This document shows, piece after piece, positions 24,720-38,800 of a stretch of DNA of 64,000 nucleotides. This DNA is from Metaphire vulgaris. Lineage: Eukaryota; Annelida; Clitellata; Crassiclitellata; Megascolecidae. The position numbers and the translations under genes were made by a program. Position 1 is the stretch's first letter. Each line of letters opens with the position of its first letter. The stretch is from NCBI GenBank assembly GCA_018105865.1, contig CM030856.1, forward strand, positions 9,405,153 to 9,469,152, in the 5' to 3' direction. Below the pieces are notes generated by a model, which was not told the origin of the DNA, did not search any database, and saw only the letters and a program-made list of their open reading frames with translations.

Positions 24720-26620
24720 GCACATGTGTTAGTCAAACCAAACATTACAAATAACGGATTCTTTGCATAACTTTACAAGAGTCTGACTCAGTCATACATA
24801 ATAAATTAAAGGAAAACAGAAAATACTGCTTCAAATTAAATGCTTCACTAAATGATGCAAACTGAATATCCAATGTCTGCATATTATACATTTCTAGATG
24901 TATGGCTAAATGTATTTGTGCATTCATCACCAAAAATGCAGGACAAGCAAAAGACCAATAATTATTATCTACACTTCCTCCAGTGATATTAGGAACTTGC
25001 CACTAAAAAGTTTTCTATATTTAACAGTCTATATAAGCTATATTTCCGGGTTATCTCATATTCATGAGATAACAGGCAAATGAACAACAAAGCTCGTCCT
25101 AGCCCCAATAGCTCAAGCAGGTTTGACTCAACATTTCGCAGTCATTTATCAGCTGCGGAAGTGACACAGTGGTCCACAGATCAGCAAATTGGACTGCCAG
25201 TCAGAGGTCCAGGATTGAAATCTCAGCCACAACAGAAACCTTTTGGCTGCTTCTACCCCAGATACTCACTCGCTCACTCAATTGACTATGCTGTAATTGA
25301 GAGTACAGTGAGCACTTACTCCCGGAAGGAAAAGTCCCATTCAGTCAAAGCCAAGAAAAATTGAAGACACTAACCATTCAGTTCTAGTTCTAAACAGCGG
25401 CATGCAGAGAGTGGTGGGCACCCAGGGCATGCCGAAAAAAAGTTTACAAGCAAATATAAAGGTCGCTGAGTCAATTTTGGTGCCCCCATCTAATGATTGA
25501 CAAGCAAAATAAGAAAAAAGGCCGCCGAGTCAAGTTCAGCGCCCCATCTGGCTGGCGCATGGAGCCACCGCCCCACCTACTGGTTCTACAGGCTTTGGGA
25601 CTATGAAGTAACCGTTATCTTTTGTCGCAGCTAGAAGTAAACTTCATGATGGCAATTATATATTCATGGTAATGTTTTACTCTGTTGGGGTCTATTGGAA
25701 TATTAATCTGAATGACATTTGAATAAAACAAAATCATTTTTCGAAATATAGAAAATGCCTGCTGAGGTAATCTAAATTGACTTTTGATAAGATGTGCATT
25801 TCCTCCAAAAGCTCCCTCCAATAAAACTCCACTTAATGAGAAATTGCCAAGTTCAAAGTTCATATTCGATTGCAAGTTCTGTTATTTCTCCTATAAGAAC
25901 TGAAGATTTCACATTTGGTGCACAAATCATCCTAGAAAACCCTTGGGAAAAACATTTTCATCAGTCAGAGAGCAGCAGTCATCGGTCATCTTGAATTTTC
26001 ACAAATGAATTCGATCACCACTTTGTAACAGAGTCGTCAAACAACAAAAACATATAACTTATTTTATTTGACTTGGCTAACCATTGACAGGAGAGAGAGA
26101 AGGAGAGAAAATATTAATCATCAAAATACCATAATGGAATAGATCATTGGGAAGCATTTGAAATATAAATTCATTAATAAAACAAGTCATTGATAATTAA
26201 TTAATCAGAGATAATAATAGTTAGAAACCATTCAGTATAAATCATTTAATCACTGAGATAGGCCAAAATTAGATGAAAATTGTGCCTGAAAGGATGGCAA
26301 GCTTCAAGGCAAAAGGGCTAGCAATGCTAATAGGTAAATCTATTAATCTGGTCATCTGTTACTTGTCATGCCACCAGAGCTGCTAAGAGTCAAAGAGAAG
26401 ACAAAGGAAAAATTGGCCCATAGAAATTAATTTTAAAACTCAGCTAACTCTTATTTGCTTGGGCTGATACATGTGAGCTGAAGAGCAACTTACAACTGAA
26501 AGCATGATAACAGTGTGCTGAACAAAAGTGCGAGAAGCGTTTCAACCTCAACAAACAACTAATAAATTGTAGGTAAGCAACAAAAGTTGCAACGAGTCTC
26601 GCAGCATTACATATCATCAA
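24720..26620. other. noncoding stretch
   Basis: No exon recognised. 25396-25595 looks like a degraded relative of the element at 38729 (CAGCGGCATGCAGAGAG left end), without a clear target duplication. Confidence 0.5.
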
Positions 26621-26622
26621 TT

Positions 26623-26650
26623 CATCAGCAGCAACAATAACAACAACATC

Positions 26651-26684
<34 letters not shown>

Positions 26685-26873
26685 TTATACTGAACAATTA
26701 TTAAACCATGTTACAGATCTAGAATTTCATCGCCTGCCTGTGAAACTGTGGTCTGGCCGAATAATTTCTCATTATTGGGATATCTCAACTGGCGCTATAA
26801 GAACTCCAAACACACATTAGACTGGCTTATAAGAAATGTTCATCATCATCAGCAGCAACAATAACAACAACAT

Positions 26874-26918
<45 letters not shown>

Positions 26919-27073
26919 TATACTGAACAATTATTAAACCATGTTACAGATCTAGAATTTCATCGCCTGCCTGTGAAACTGTGGTCTGGCCGAATAATTT
27001 CTCATTATTGGGATATCTCAACTGGCGCTATAAGAACTCCAAACACACATTAGACTGACTTATAAGAAATGTT
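26623..27073 (+). repeat. tandem duplication of about 224 bases
   Basis: Two nearly identical adjacent units starting catcagcagcaacaataac and ending aagaaatgtt, each with CAC/CAT trinucleotides of different length. Confidence 0.9.
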
Positions 27074-27204
27074 CCAATGGAATAAAATTAACTGATTCCA
27101 CTATGAAGATTCCACAAGGATGAACATCGATCTGCTAATTCAATCATTCAAATATAAATAAATTTCAAAAACAGAAACTAAAATATATCAAAATCTCTCC
27201 TTAC

Positions 27205-27380
27205 CGACGTAAAGAATTACAATTGAATCGGCGCTGTAAGTTGCATGAAAACACGGGGCTACATGAGTGACAACGACCGGCTAATTAATTACACTCCACT
27301 TCACTGACTTCAGAGCCATCGCCCGTACTACCGTAATCAGCAGTTCAGCACCATAGCACAGCGCTGCCGCCAACCGTTTT
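27205..27380 (-). promoter_or_regulatory. possible noncoding 5' exon and promoter of copy A
   Basis: On the minus strand a donor-like sequence (acgtcg|gtaaggag, exon end 27205) follows a locally GC-richer stretch (27230-27380), unlike the AT-rich surroundings. It would splice to the acceptor at 14675, giving a first intron of about 12.5 kb. This is inference from one donor motif and base composition; no TATA box or transcript evidence is visible. Confidence 0.25.
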
Positions 27381-28456
27381 AAAACGCCAACAAGATATGT
27401 TACTGGATTTCAAAAGTTTAACAGAGAAGCTGAGAAAAACTCTTGCTAAGTATTTGTGAGAAAATATTACTTATTATATTAACACATAAGTTCCATAAAT
27501 GAATAAGTTCGTTCTGTACACTTTCAGCGTCTTGTATGAAAAAACATATGGTTAAATGCCGTGAAATTCATGAAAGTTATTATATATTATAATGTAAAGT
27601 ATTTCCCCCGCTTATTTAGTAATTGAAAGCTTTTAATTATTTATAAAGTACTAAAATTATCATGAAAGACATAAAATTTTCTAATTAAGAATGAGCTCGA
27701 ATTTTTAATCTCGAAATCTACTGTCTAGTTGAATCCAGGAGATCTGCTGTAAATCTAGTAGTCTCTAATAGTGGCAGCAACCTGACAGCGCATCGGCTCA
27801 TCCTCAGCGACCGCTTCAAAATGGGCCGTTCCGAGAAGTTCTTTAACAAATCGCACCAGATATAATACGCGGCGCGCCTTTCACATGGAAACAAGAAGCA
27901 AATTCGATAGTAATCATATTATTTATCAGATCATACACGATCGAGAGTCGTTGGTAATATGTCCAGTAGGTCCGATCCCTTGTATTGTTCTAAAATAGCT
28001 TCCAAGTCGTTAATCATTCATAATGCTATAATACTGTATGCGAAAAGAAAGGTTCAAAAATTAGTATTAAAACCCATTCTCCATGGTGATATCCAAGAAA
28101 AAGATATTTTGAAGTTTCAAGTTCAACACAACCATCCATGTAAATTGAGAGAAAATTGAGCAAGTCAGGACATTCAAATATCTTAAAAGTTGGTTCACCG
28201 GTTATGTTAAAAGTTAATCATATATAAAAACAGTGGCGTCATTTCACACTTTCCTTGGGAGGGGGGGGCGAGAAAATTTTTTTGCAAATTTTTGACAAAT
28301 TTTGGCAAATTTTAGGCATTTTTTTGCAAATTTTTTGCAAATTTTGAGCAATTTTGGCAAAATTTAGGGCTAATGTTGGGAAATTTGCATTTTTAAAATA
28401 TTTTTGGGCAATTTTTGCAATGTTTTGCACATTAATACATTATAAATTAATGAAGA
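27381..28456. other. noncoding stretch
   Basis: AT-rich sequence and a run of tttttgcaaattttt-like blocks at 28270-28435. A 38-base block at 28197-28234 recurs at 40884-40921. No gene seen. Confidence 0.5.
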
Positions 28457-28646
28457 AATTGAAGCTGATAGTATCAAGTTATGGACATTGCCCTGAGGCA
28501 TAACATTACATGAATTCATTTAAAAATCAGTTACTATAAAGAATTAACAACAACAACAACTGGGAAATAAGTAAAACTATCATCTTATCTTAACATGATA
28601 ATATCTATTTACAGCAACTCATTACTACAGCTGGATCATTCAGATT
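28457..28646. repeat. relic of carboxypeptidase intron 8 downstream of copy B
   Basis: This stretch repeats intron 8 sequence present at about 3470-3650 in copy A and 29480-29655 in copy B. By eye it is closer to A than to B's own intron. It then runs directly into sequence matching the 3' flank of A (about 2085-2160). The order is wrong for either gene, so it marks a deletion or unequal-exchange junction, perhaps from a third lost unit. Confidence 0.75.
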
Positions 28647-28742
28647 GTTTTTAACATAATCAAAATAACAAGAACATCAAGTCAGCATTCAACATCAATC
28701 AATGCTTTTAGAAGAAATGAGGTATAAAAGACGTTTCTGAGG

Positions 28743-31177
28743 TTATTTGGCCAACAGTGGCATGCTGCTTGCTGACCATAAGAAACAGCAAATGACCAAG
28801 CAGACATTCAATGACTGTCCAGCAACAGATGAGGGGGCAGCACCCTTTTCTTTGCTGGCTAATGCTCCGGCAGTAGATTCCCTAAGGGTGATCTCAAGCA
28901 ACGCAACGTTTTGGGTGTTGTCCGGCCAAACAGAAATGTCCGTACGCTTGACATCTGAATCATTCTGCAAGCGTAAATGCAGGCCAATCTAACCTTAGAA
29001 ATAGCAATTACAGTCTATCGACTTTGCATATACTGTAGCATCATTTGAAGTGTATAAATGTGCTTGCAAAGGATTGTAAGCCATAAAAATGACAAAATTA
29101 AATATTAAAATATGACAAAATAAAATGAAATGCAATAAATGTATAATACAGTGCTTCCAAACTTGTGCGCCGCAGCACACACCTGTGTTGCAGCAATGGT
29201 AGAAGTGTGCCGTGGCATAGTGTCGGAAAATAGTAAAATAATAATGGCGGTGTACTGATTGTTAATTATAAGTTGAATTATATCTCCTCAGCGAAGTTAA
29301 GCATGAAATAGTGATACAAATTGTAAAGAAAAAAATATGTGGCTAACAACATTCAAAATAATTCTGAAATGTATTATAACTATTCAACTAAGATGCAATT
29401 CAGATATACCCAGATTTCATTGGCACAACGTCAAGAATATCTGACAGCATATAAAACAAATGTTGTCATGTGGTCTTAAGAATCTGAGGCTGATAGTACC
29501 AAGTTATGGACAATGCCCTGAGGCATAATATTAGAAGAATTCATTTAAAAATCAGTTACTGTAAAGAATTAACAACAACTGGGAAATAAGTAAAACTGTC
29601 ACCTTATCTTAGCATGATAATATCTATTTACAGCAACTCATTACTACAACTAGAACATTCAGCCATTATGAACCACAAAAACTACAAAGAGGAACAATAA
29701 CAGACAGCACTGTGAAACTGTAGCCAGTGGCTAATCTAGACTCCTGGACTTGGGGGGGGGGGCTTGACAAGACCGCATGGTAAGTCAGCTAGGCGGCTTG
29801 GGTGAGCACTGTAAGTTGATATAGATCATATAGTATGCCAAAATTTTTGGGGGAATTTGAAATTTCAGGGGGAGAAGGGCAATTTTCCCGCAGGAAACGG
29901 CCAAGATTAAACCTTGACTGTAGCAACAGTTTACACTTTGTTTTACCATATATTGTATAGTCTTTGTTAAATCAAGTGAGTATGAAACGGAATTATACCC
30001 GTCAGCTATAACCTGTGGACAAAAGAGAGAAAATACCAATATACTGTCATCATCTTCATCATCATCATCACCACCACCATCAGCAGCAGCATCATTAACA
30101 TTATCATTGCCACCACACTACATCAACAACTTTCATGATATATAAAAGTATAAGAAAGTCATGACTGTGAAGCCACCTTTTGCAGATAAGGAACATCTTT
30201 GGTAAATGAGCCACTCACTTTACGATCTTGACTTTAACTTAACTTTAACTTCATATAGTATATTTACATAAAAACATAATAAATCAAAAATCATCAAATT
30301 GCCCAGTTGTGTTTCATGGGGATTCAATTTTTCAAGTTAAAAGTATTTAACATTTGTCAGTTCATTGGTTATTCCTGCTAAGTCAACAGTCTGTCAAATG
30401 GCTACAAAAAACTTTTACTAAGCTACATTATATAGTTATATGAGCTGAAACACAAAAATAATTCTCAAACTTTATAGCTCTTACACTCGTAGGCCTATTT
30501 AAGAATAAGGTGGCCTATGGCACTGGCATAGACTTTGATGAAAAAGTACGTGGGGCCCAAGGACTATACCTTCCCTGTTTCCTAGGGTAGCCTCTCAAAA
30601 AAGTGGAGATGCAGCATAGATGCAGAGGCACCAGTACACCAGAGAGTACCTAATAGAAGTTTATGCATGTGGCCTATCGCAAACAGGTAGCAACCTCAAG
30701 TGTGTAAGTTCCGGGCAGAAGAATTCGCCAAAATTCCCCAAGACTTGTTGTCCACTGAGCATGTGATCGGCCGACAATGTCGACACTGGCATTAGATATA
30801 GGCTCTCTGTCAGGCGTCATGACAATGCCCTTCACTCCTGCCAACACAGAACAGATGGTTAGGGTACAATCAGGGCTTTTGTGCCGGAACGAGGTGGAAC
30901 GGCGTTCCGGAAAATCTCAAACACTGGTATTTTTTGCAACATTAAATTCATAAATAGAAAATTTTGACCCAAAATAGTTCTAAATTTTCTATGTATGAAT
31001 TTAATGTTGTATTTATAATAATCATTAGGGGCCTATAGTAACTGTTTGGCCGCTACGTCATGTTGACAACTGACTTCTGACTATTGCGTTTCAGAAAATA
31101 TTTTTTTACAAAAAAGCTCTGGCTACATCAGTGGTTTTCACACAGGTTTACTTAGCCTCCTAAACCACTTAAAATCA

Positions 31178-31225
<48 letters not shown>

Positions 31226-32775
31226 CTTCGACAATTTATATAGCGCTATGCCAAAGGCGAAGCCTAAGTCGAGAGCACTTCTCATCTAACAATCGTACGA
31301 TGTTCTGCTTCTATACAAATACATGTATGTTTTAGGTTCTTTGCAAACTGGGCGCTGCCAACTGTCTGCAGGCATGAGGCGAAGTCATACGAGAGTAACG
31401 AGAGATGTCAGTTAGTCAGGGCAAGTGGAGTCATTCAGTACCCTGTGTGTAATCCAACAGCGCTTGTAGACTATCTATGCGCTCAGGAATCCGGAGCCAG
31501 TGCAATTTGTCCTTTAGCAATGGGGTCACATGGTCGCTCCATGACACCATAAATCAGTCGTGCGTGCGAAGACGTTCTGTACTGCCTGAAGGCATCGCAA
31601 CTGACCATCCGGAAGACCGAACAGGATACTGTTACAGTAATCTACTCGTGACAGGACTAGTGCGCACATGAGAAGGATCACGACCTCCGTCGGTCAGCAG
31701 GTAGCAACGAGTCTGTCTAATCCTTCGCAGGTAATGATAGTAGGTTTGCGTCATGTTGCTTATGTGGCTCGTCAGCGAGAGCGTCTCCTCTAGAAGAATA
31801 CCACCTAGAAGTCTTAACTGAGAGGACGGCGCCACATCCACTCCGCAATAGAGAGCAGTATAATAAGCAAGAAAAGTATAATAAGCAATGTTCAAGTACA
31901 CATGCAATTTGCTGCCAGTCCTCTAAATGATGCCTCTCTTTTACACAGTTTACTCATTATTAGAATCAATACAACACTGTGTCCGGATAAAAAGGAATCC
32001 CTTACGGTAATGATGAAAAACACTAGTAAATATTCACCAATTTTTGAAATTTAAAATTCATTTTAGTCCTGACAGAATGTTAATTGTCATTCAACTAAAA
32101 TTTGTGTTTGAAGTGTCCCCCATTGGCTCCAACACAAGCTTCAAGATGTGCTCTCCATTGACCAATAGCTGCATCGATAATATAATCAGCTGATCAAGTT
32201 TGGCTCAAAATGTGTAATAATCTGAATAATGCTGAATATCAGGCAACAAGTTTTAACATTCTGTCAGCAGGCCTGAGGAGAGGCGTTGCAGTCGGTACAT
32301 TGTTCCAGGGCCCATGGAGCTCGAAGGGGCCCAGGTCTGGTGATGATGATGTATTAACAATAGTCTGAAGTCTGAACCCCGAAAAAGACTCTGACAACGG
32401 AAAAAGGTCATCATCATCATCATCATGAGCACAGGGGCCCGGCGAATGTCTGTTAGGGGGCCTGGGCCGATCATGTTAAGCAATGCCATAAAGAGACTGA
32501 GAAGCAAAAACAAGATCATCTTTTTCACACACTTGTCGGGTCAGGGGTCCGTGACTATTTTTGGCACCGGAGCCTGGAAATTCTCTCGGCGGCCCTGTCT
32601 GTCAGGACTAAAATGACACAGCATAGATACAATCACAAAACACTTTACATTTTATTGAACATTTCATAGCATTTATTACATAAAACTACCGATAAATGGT
32701 CTGGCATTCTTCATTTTAAAAGCCATAGGACTGGTCCAGATGATATTTAATAAATATTAAACAGACACCATGTTG

Positions 32776-32831
<56 letters not shown>

Positions 32832-35800
32832 TACGACAATTTATATAGTGCAGTAACATAGCTGGGGCTAAAGTCAAGAGCGCTTTACATAGGATAGTTA
32901 TATGACCTCAGAGCATTTTAGGGCTGAGATATAAATCAATACAAATGGTATCATTGCCAACCTAAATGGACTTGAGTTAGAAGTCGAAACAATGCATCCT
33001 TGTTGTCGTTCCAATGTGATTCAATCTCATCATTTAGTGGATATTTGCAGCAAGAGACTTCCAACGTCAGATCCATGCAACCAGCATACATGTAGTTGTA
33101 ATCTCCCAATGAACCTTCACAGAATAACACAGTAATACTGCAGTGACAGACTGTCAACACAAGAGCCTAAAAATGTCATCAAACAATCAATAAATACTCT
33201 GAATACTTTTTTCAAATATAAAAGATTTCCTCAATAAAAGAAGTCTGAAACTTAATTCTGATTTTGTTAAAAGCATTACTGGTACTTGAATGCATATGAA
33301 AAACAACTATGAAAGTGATTACTGAGACAGTACAAAGTGTTATCAATAAATCTATTGGTACTTAATATTCATTATTCATATTGCACAAACAAACTAAATG
33401 CTCTCTGAACTGTACAAACACTGCTATAAACATGCAATCATAGAGTCTTCCAGCTTTTTAGATATACTAATGTTGAATATTGAATAAGTGAACATTGATG
33501 TGAGTCAACAATAGTTGACATGTGATTACTAAATGGATAAATCTGTCATGTGTCCCACTCAGCAGTCAAGCAGGAACTTACCATTGACAACATACCATAC
33601 TGCACCATTTACAATTCCCTCCGGAAAAGAACGATTATCGCCTGGACAAGGCTGACCCAAATGCATTGTGGAATGGGCATAGCTGTATGTCTTTGCAAGG
33701 TGAATAAAAACGTCATCATCTGGTGTACTGCTGTATTGACCAGATGTTCCTAAGAAGACAAAGAAGATGCTACAGTAGTTAAAGAAAAAGAAAATGATGA
33801 TTCATCACAAAATAATCTGGAAAATTACGGCTTAGGTCGTACTCAATTCCAAGCACTGAAGAAGATGCTGATTTCTGGTTTCACGCAATCAGCAATGGAG
33901 GTAGTTTACACCGTTAAATTTAGAGCAATTTGCCATGGCTTTCTCCAGACCCGCATTTCACCTTCTCAGCTTAACGCCAATAACAATTTGAACTAAGGTT
34001 GTTAAAACCATTGGTTTCAAAGGACCGGTTAACCGTTCAAAAAAAGACCGGTTAACTGGTCGTTAGTGGCACCCTGGTGTCTTGCCTATATCAAAGCGCT
34101 TTGATGCTTCCGGCATGGCCAATTCAAAGCGCTTTGATGTTGCCAGTGCCTATGCCGCCGTCCTGCGGTCTACATCAAAGCGTTTTGATGTTTTCAAATT
34201 GAAATTACGGTTAACCGGTCAAGGTTAAAAGGACCGGTCCTTGCTCTTATGACCAGTTCACCTGTTAACTGTTAACAACCTTAATTTGAACCCAGGGCAG
34301 TCACCCATGCAGGCACAATACTTCGGAAATGGTTCAAATAATGCCAAGTGGGCCGATTAAAATGTTAATGCAATAGGTTGATTTTGAAAGTGAAAACCTA
34401 AATCTTTGTTACAAATTCTATTGTACAGTAACAAACATCAAACTCAAAGAGATCAGGTGGAATATTGCAGAAATGCTCCATCTCCATTTAGAATACCGAG
34501 TAGAAAAAAAAGAGGAAATGTTATTTTCACAAGAACAGACCGCCTGGAAGATGGTCTAACGGATAGTTGACGACCTTGATACCACCGTGCAGCGTTCCAG
34601 AAAGAATGAATTGTAAACTCTTTGACCAGTCAATAACTGCCCTTGTCTCTGGTTGAAGCTCTTTCTCATTCGTCTCAAAATAATCAGGAAAATTACGGTT
34701 GAGGTCGAATAGATTAGCATTATAGCTGAAATAGAATCAACACACATCAACATTAGTGTTTTAAAGTGAAGCGCTACTCATAAAGCATTTTCACAATGTG
34801 CTTAAAATCGCAATGTCTGAAGATTACACACTACCCTAGTGGTAAGTAATTATAGCTCGTTTGGCTAATAAGACAAGAGGAACTAGATTGACAACAAAAA
34901 AATTATGCTCCATCCTCAGTACACAAATGCATCTTAAGAGCAAAATATTTGCCAAATTCACAAGATTCTTATAATTTAATAAGCCTGTGAATATATATTT
35001 TACAGTAAAACCAACAATAAAAATGCACTCTTTCACTTTAAACATAACAATATAGTTTGGTACCTACCGTCCTTGAAGCCCCTTACAGGCAAGTGTAGCT
35101 ACAGCAAAACCATCCGGATTCATGGAGACAAGGAAGTGAATTCGAGTGGTGTTCAGCAGACGTGTTATGGTTTTATTTTGACCATAGCCATCGACTAGAT
35201 AGTGAATTAGTTGAATCAACAGTTCCTGACCCACTACCTAGAGCAAGGCAAACACAACACTGAATATATCTAACTTAGTAATATTTTGAAGCAAACATGG
35301 GATCCCATAACATTGACAGACCCATTGGGGTAAATTTTGGCAAAAAAGTGGGGATTCAAACCATTATGCCTTCCCCATGGCATACTCTTAAAAATTTAGG
35401 GTGGATTTCGAGCCTGGAGGCCTAATAGAAGTTTACATCTAGAGATAATAGACCAGTGGTAGCCTAGGTTTCACATAATACTGACTAAATTTTTCTGCCA
35501 CAAATTAATAGACGACAACATCTGTTTACTGACACTTAAAATTAGCAGAGATAAATAAAGCAAGCCAATTAAAATGCCAGATATGCAAGTAAAATCTTGG
35601 ATATTTACACAGCAATTGCAAAAACAACCATAGCATATAATGGCACAACCATCTCTTTGAACTCTCTTCACAACATATGGCAACACAGTGTTTCCATGTT
35701 GTTCAACTGTTTGTGAGTGTTGCAGCTTCTAGAGCATGTCTACTATTGTCTAGTCTTGTGCCAAGGGCTGTTTTCTAATTCATTCTTGTGTGCTTACAGT

Positions 35801-38800
35801 AAATGAAGCAGCTGCACTTAATCATGGGGGGGCACAACAGGATGGGCCATGGCCCACCCAATATTTAGGCCCAATGGGCCACAATGTGTTTGGCCCACCC
35901 AATTTCAATTGGCAAATTACAATGTTTTGTGAAACTAATAACCCCAAATTTCCAATATATTGGCATAATATTGCCAAATATATAAGAGAGATGTCACAGA
36001 TGTGGAAGACCATTCAAAATTATTATATTTATAACCATGCAACTGTGTTTTTTCAATGATTGATTGATCGTAACGGCAAGAATTTATCGCTGCGCTGTCT
36101 TGACTCTAAAATATTGGCCATGTTGGCCCACCCAATATTTGGCTTGTGGCGCCCTCCATGGTTTTAATTCGTTTCATCACTCTTCTGAATTTGTGCATAT
36201 CTATAGCCTACTGTAGCAGTAGTCCTTGCCTTGTCCAATTTCAAACAGGGTATCAATTTTATAATATTTTGTGGTCTATAAAACCTGTAATAGAAGAAAC
36301 CAGCTCTCTTAAGCACCATCTTATCTCTCAATTGATTTTTTAGACATTTGACAGAGAATCGATTTCTGAAAGACTCTGTATAGTGTCGTTTCTAATGGAT
36401 CATTATTTTTCGTGGCATTTCGAAAGCTCTAGAAAAAAATTGAGACAGAATATATTGACAATTATAATACGGTTTGACACAGCAAAGATGGGGACACAAG
36501 AATATGTGGTTATAATTCATTTCATCACTCTTCTGAATTTTTGCATATCTATAGCCTACTGTAGCACTAGTCTTTGCATTGTCCAATTTCAAACAGGCCT
36601 TGTTGGCCCACCCAATATTTGGCTTGTGGCACCCTCCATGCACTTAATCTAATGCTAATAACTTAGCAACTGCTGATTTTATGGTCCTCTTTTTAAAATG
36701 ACTTAAAACTTAAAACTGAGAATATGCAGTAAAACTGTAGTAGCAGCACATGAGTGATTATTCAGAAGAAGCACTATAGAAATATTCTGTTATATTACAA
36801 TATAGCTATATCAACAGTGTTGTAAATATTTGATTACTTGTAAGAAGTTCATTGTAACTGATTATATTTGTCAAGGTAATATATTACTGTAACTTATTAC
36901 TTTTCAGCTGAAATAACGAATTGCTGGCACTGTAATAAATTGATTTTTATGCAACGATTGTAATCAAAGTTCTAATTACTTTTCTAGTTACTTTTCATCT
37001 GGCATGTTGGCAGTGTGGTATGAAAAGTGTGACGCAAGGACTTTTTTAACGGGGAATCCTGGGATTTCCCAAAACCAACATGGCAATGTAGTTATTAAAT
37101 GTTAATATAAGATTCGAACATATAACTCCAGCTAGACAGTCCCTACATTGGCTTCCTATCAAATACCGAGTTAATTATAAAATCTGTCTTTTAGTATTCA
37201 AAACCATGTTATATAATGAACCCAATTACCTCAAGGTGCGACATCCCTCGACCTACTAATCATTCCACTAGGTATTCGGCAGGACCTTCATTTGTCGTTC
37301 CTTACTCTCGCACAGTCATTGGCACTAGTTGTTTCTCAGTGTGCACCCCTAAGCTCTGTAATTCACTACCAACATCACTTCGCATAACTAATAACCTATC
37401 ATCTTTCAGATCTGGCCTTAAAACACATCTCTTTGACTTGGCATATCCCCCTTAGATTGCTCTCCGGCCGTTTTGGACTGATCTTCTGGCTTGACTTGGC
37501 TCTAATGCTATTTGGATTTGGTGCGCCATCGGCTGATGCCCTGGGCATTATGATAGTGGCGCTATAGAAGTTGATTTATTGATTGATTGATTGATAAGTG
37601 ACAAACTAGCTACTCTGCTGTAAAATATGTCTGAGTACTTTGTGTCATATTAAACATCGGTGTTTGTGTGATGTGACTAACAGTTATTAACCTGGTTTAT
37701 TCAGGTAATCTATAAAGTAATAACTTACTTTTAGAGCATGGCATTACCCTCTGTCCTAGTCAAGCCCTACTGCAGTGGTTCTTAACTAGAGTGCGGTGGA
37801 TGGTACTTATACCGCTTGGGGGTATTTGAAGGAAGTTGTGGTAGTATGCATAATGATCCTGAAATAAAGACTTTTCCTGCAATATACTCTGTGGTACAGA
37901 TACTGACTGTTGAAATGTTTTTGCTACCCAGTAAATTAAGAAGTGTAGAAGAAAAATTCCACTTTCTGGCAAGTGCACAATCTGTGACAGATGCATGTTG
38001 CAGCTAATAATTTTTCAATATGGTACGGAGTATAAACTTTTGTCCTCGAACACCGTATACAAGAAGGGTGTACTATGCTCTCTTATACTTGTTTCAGGAG
38101 CAGGTAATCTTTAAAAAGTTGATAACAACTGACCTACACTGCAAAGCATTACAGAACTGAAAATTCACAGAAAATTACACTCAAAACAAAGTAGGAATGA
38201 CTCAGATCTCAGCCATCCAAGAGAAAGGAAAATGAATATCTATGCAAAATCAATACGACCCAAAAGAAAGACATTCTATTGATGATTGAGGCTGCACCTA
38301 TTGTGAATGCCCACTAACTTAAACTGAATGCACTAACACATGATTTGGATTCACACACACCGTGCGCACGTGTGCACGCTCTCACACGCATTTTCCAATT
38401 AGTTAATTTGCATTTACCTCATTGCCATGAATATTGCCCACGTATTTAACTTCCGGACGAAGTAGGGTGTGTTCCGTTGGCGATTCACCGATTGCTAAGA
38501 CCCATAAATCTGTTCCTAATCAAACAGTAATCAATAATGTTAACATTAACTTTCTACCAACAAGACATTTTTTTAAATTACCCGGGCCGGCGGACAGGGG
38601 GCAATATCAATTACAATTTGGGTGAAGTGACTGTGAGTCTGTGACAATCTCATTCATGATGCGGTCTACCCTTGTAGTAAGGATGGCTCAAGACAAAACA
38701 AGACTGTGACGTGACTTTGATCCCTACCCAGTGGCTTGTAGAGAGTGGCAGACGCCCGGGGCCAAGTTGCCCAAAGTACGCCCATGAGCAAAAAAGGGTC

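Noticed and set aside
25396..25595. Full hAT-type element like that at 38729
   Set aside because: Left end and interior are similar but the right end is poor and the flanks do not duplicate, so I list it only as a degraded relative.
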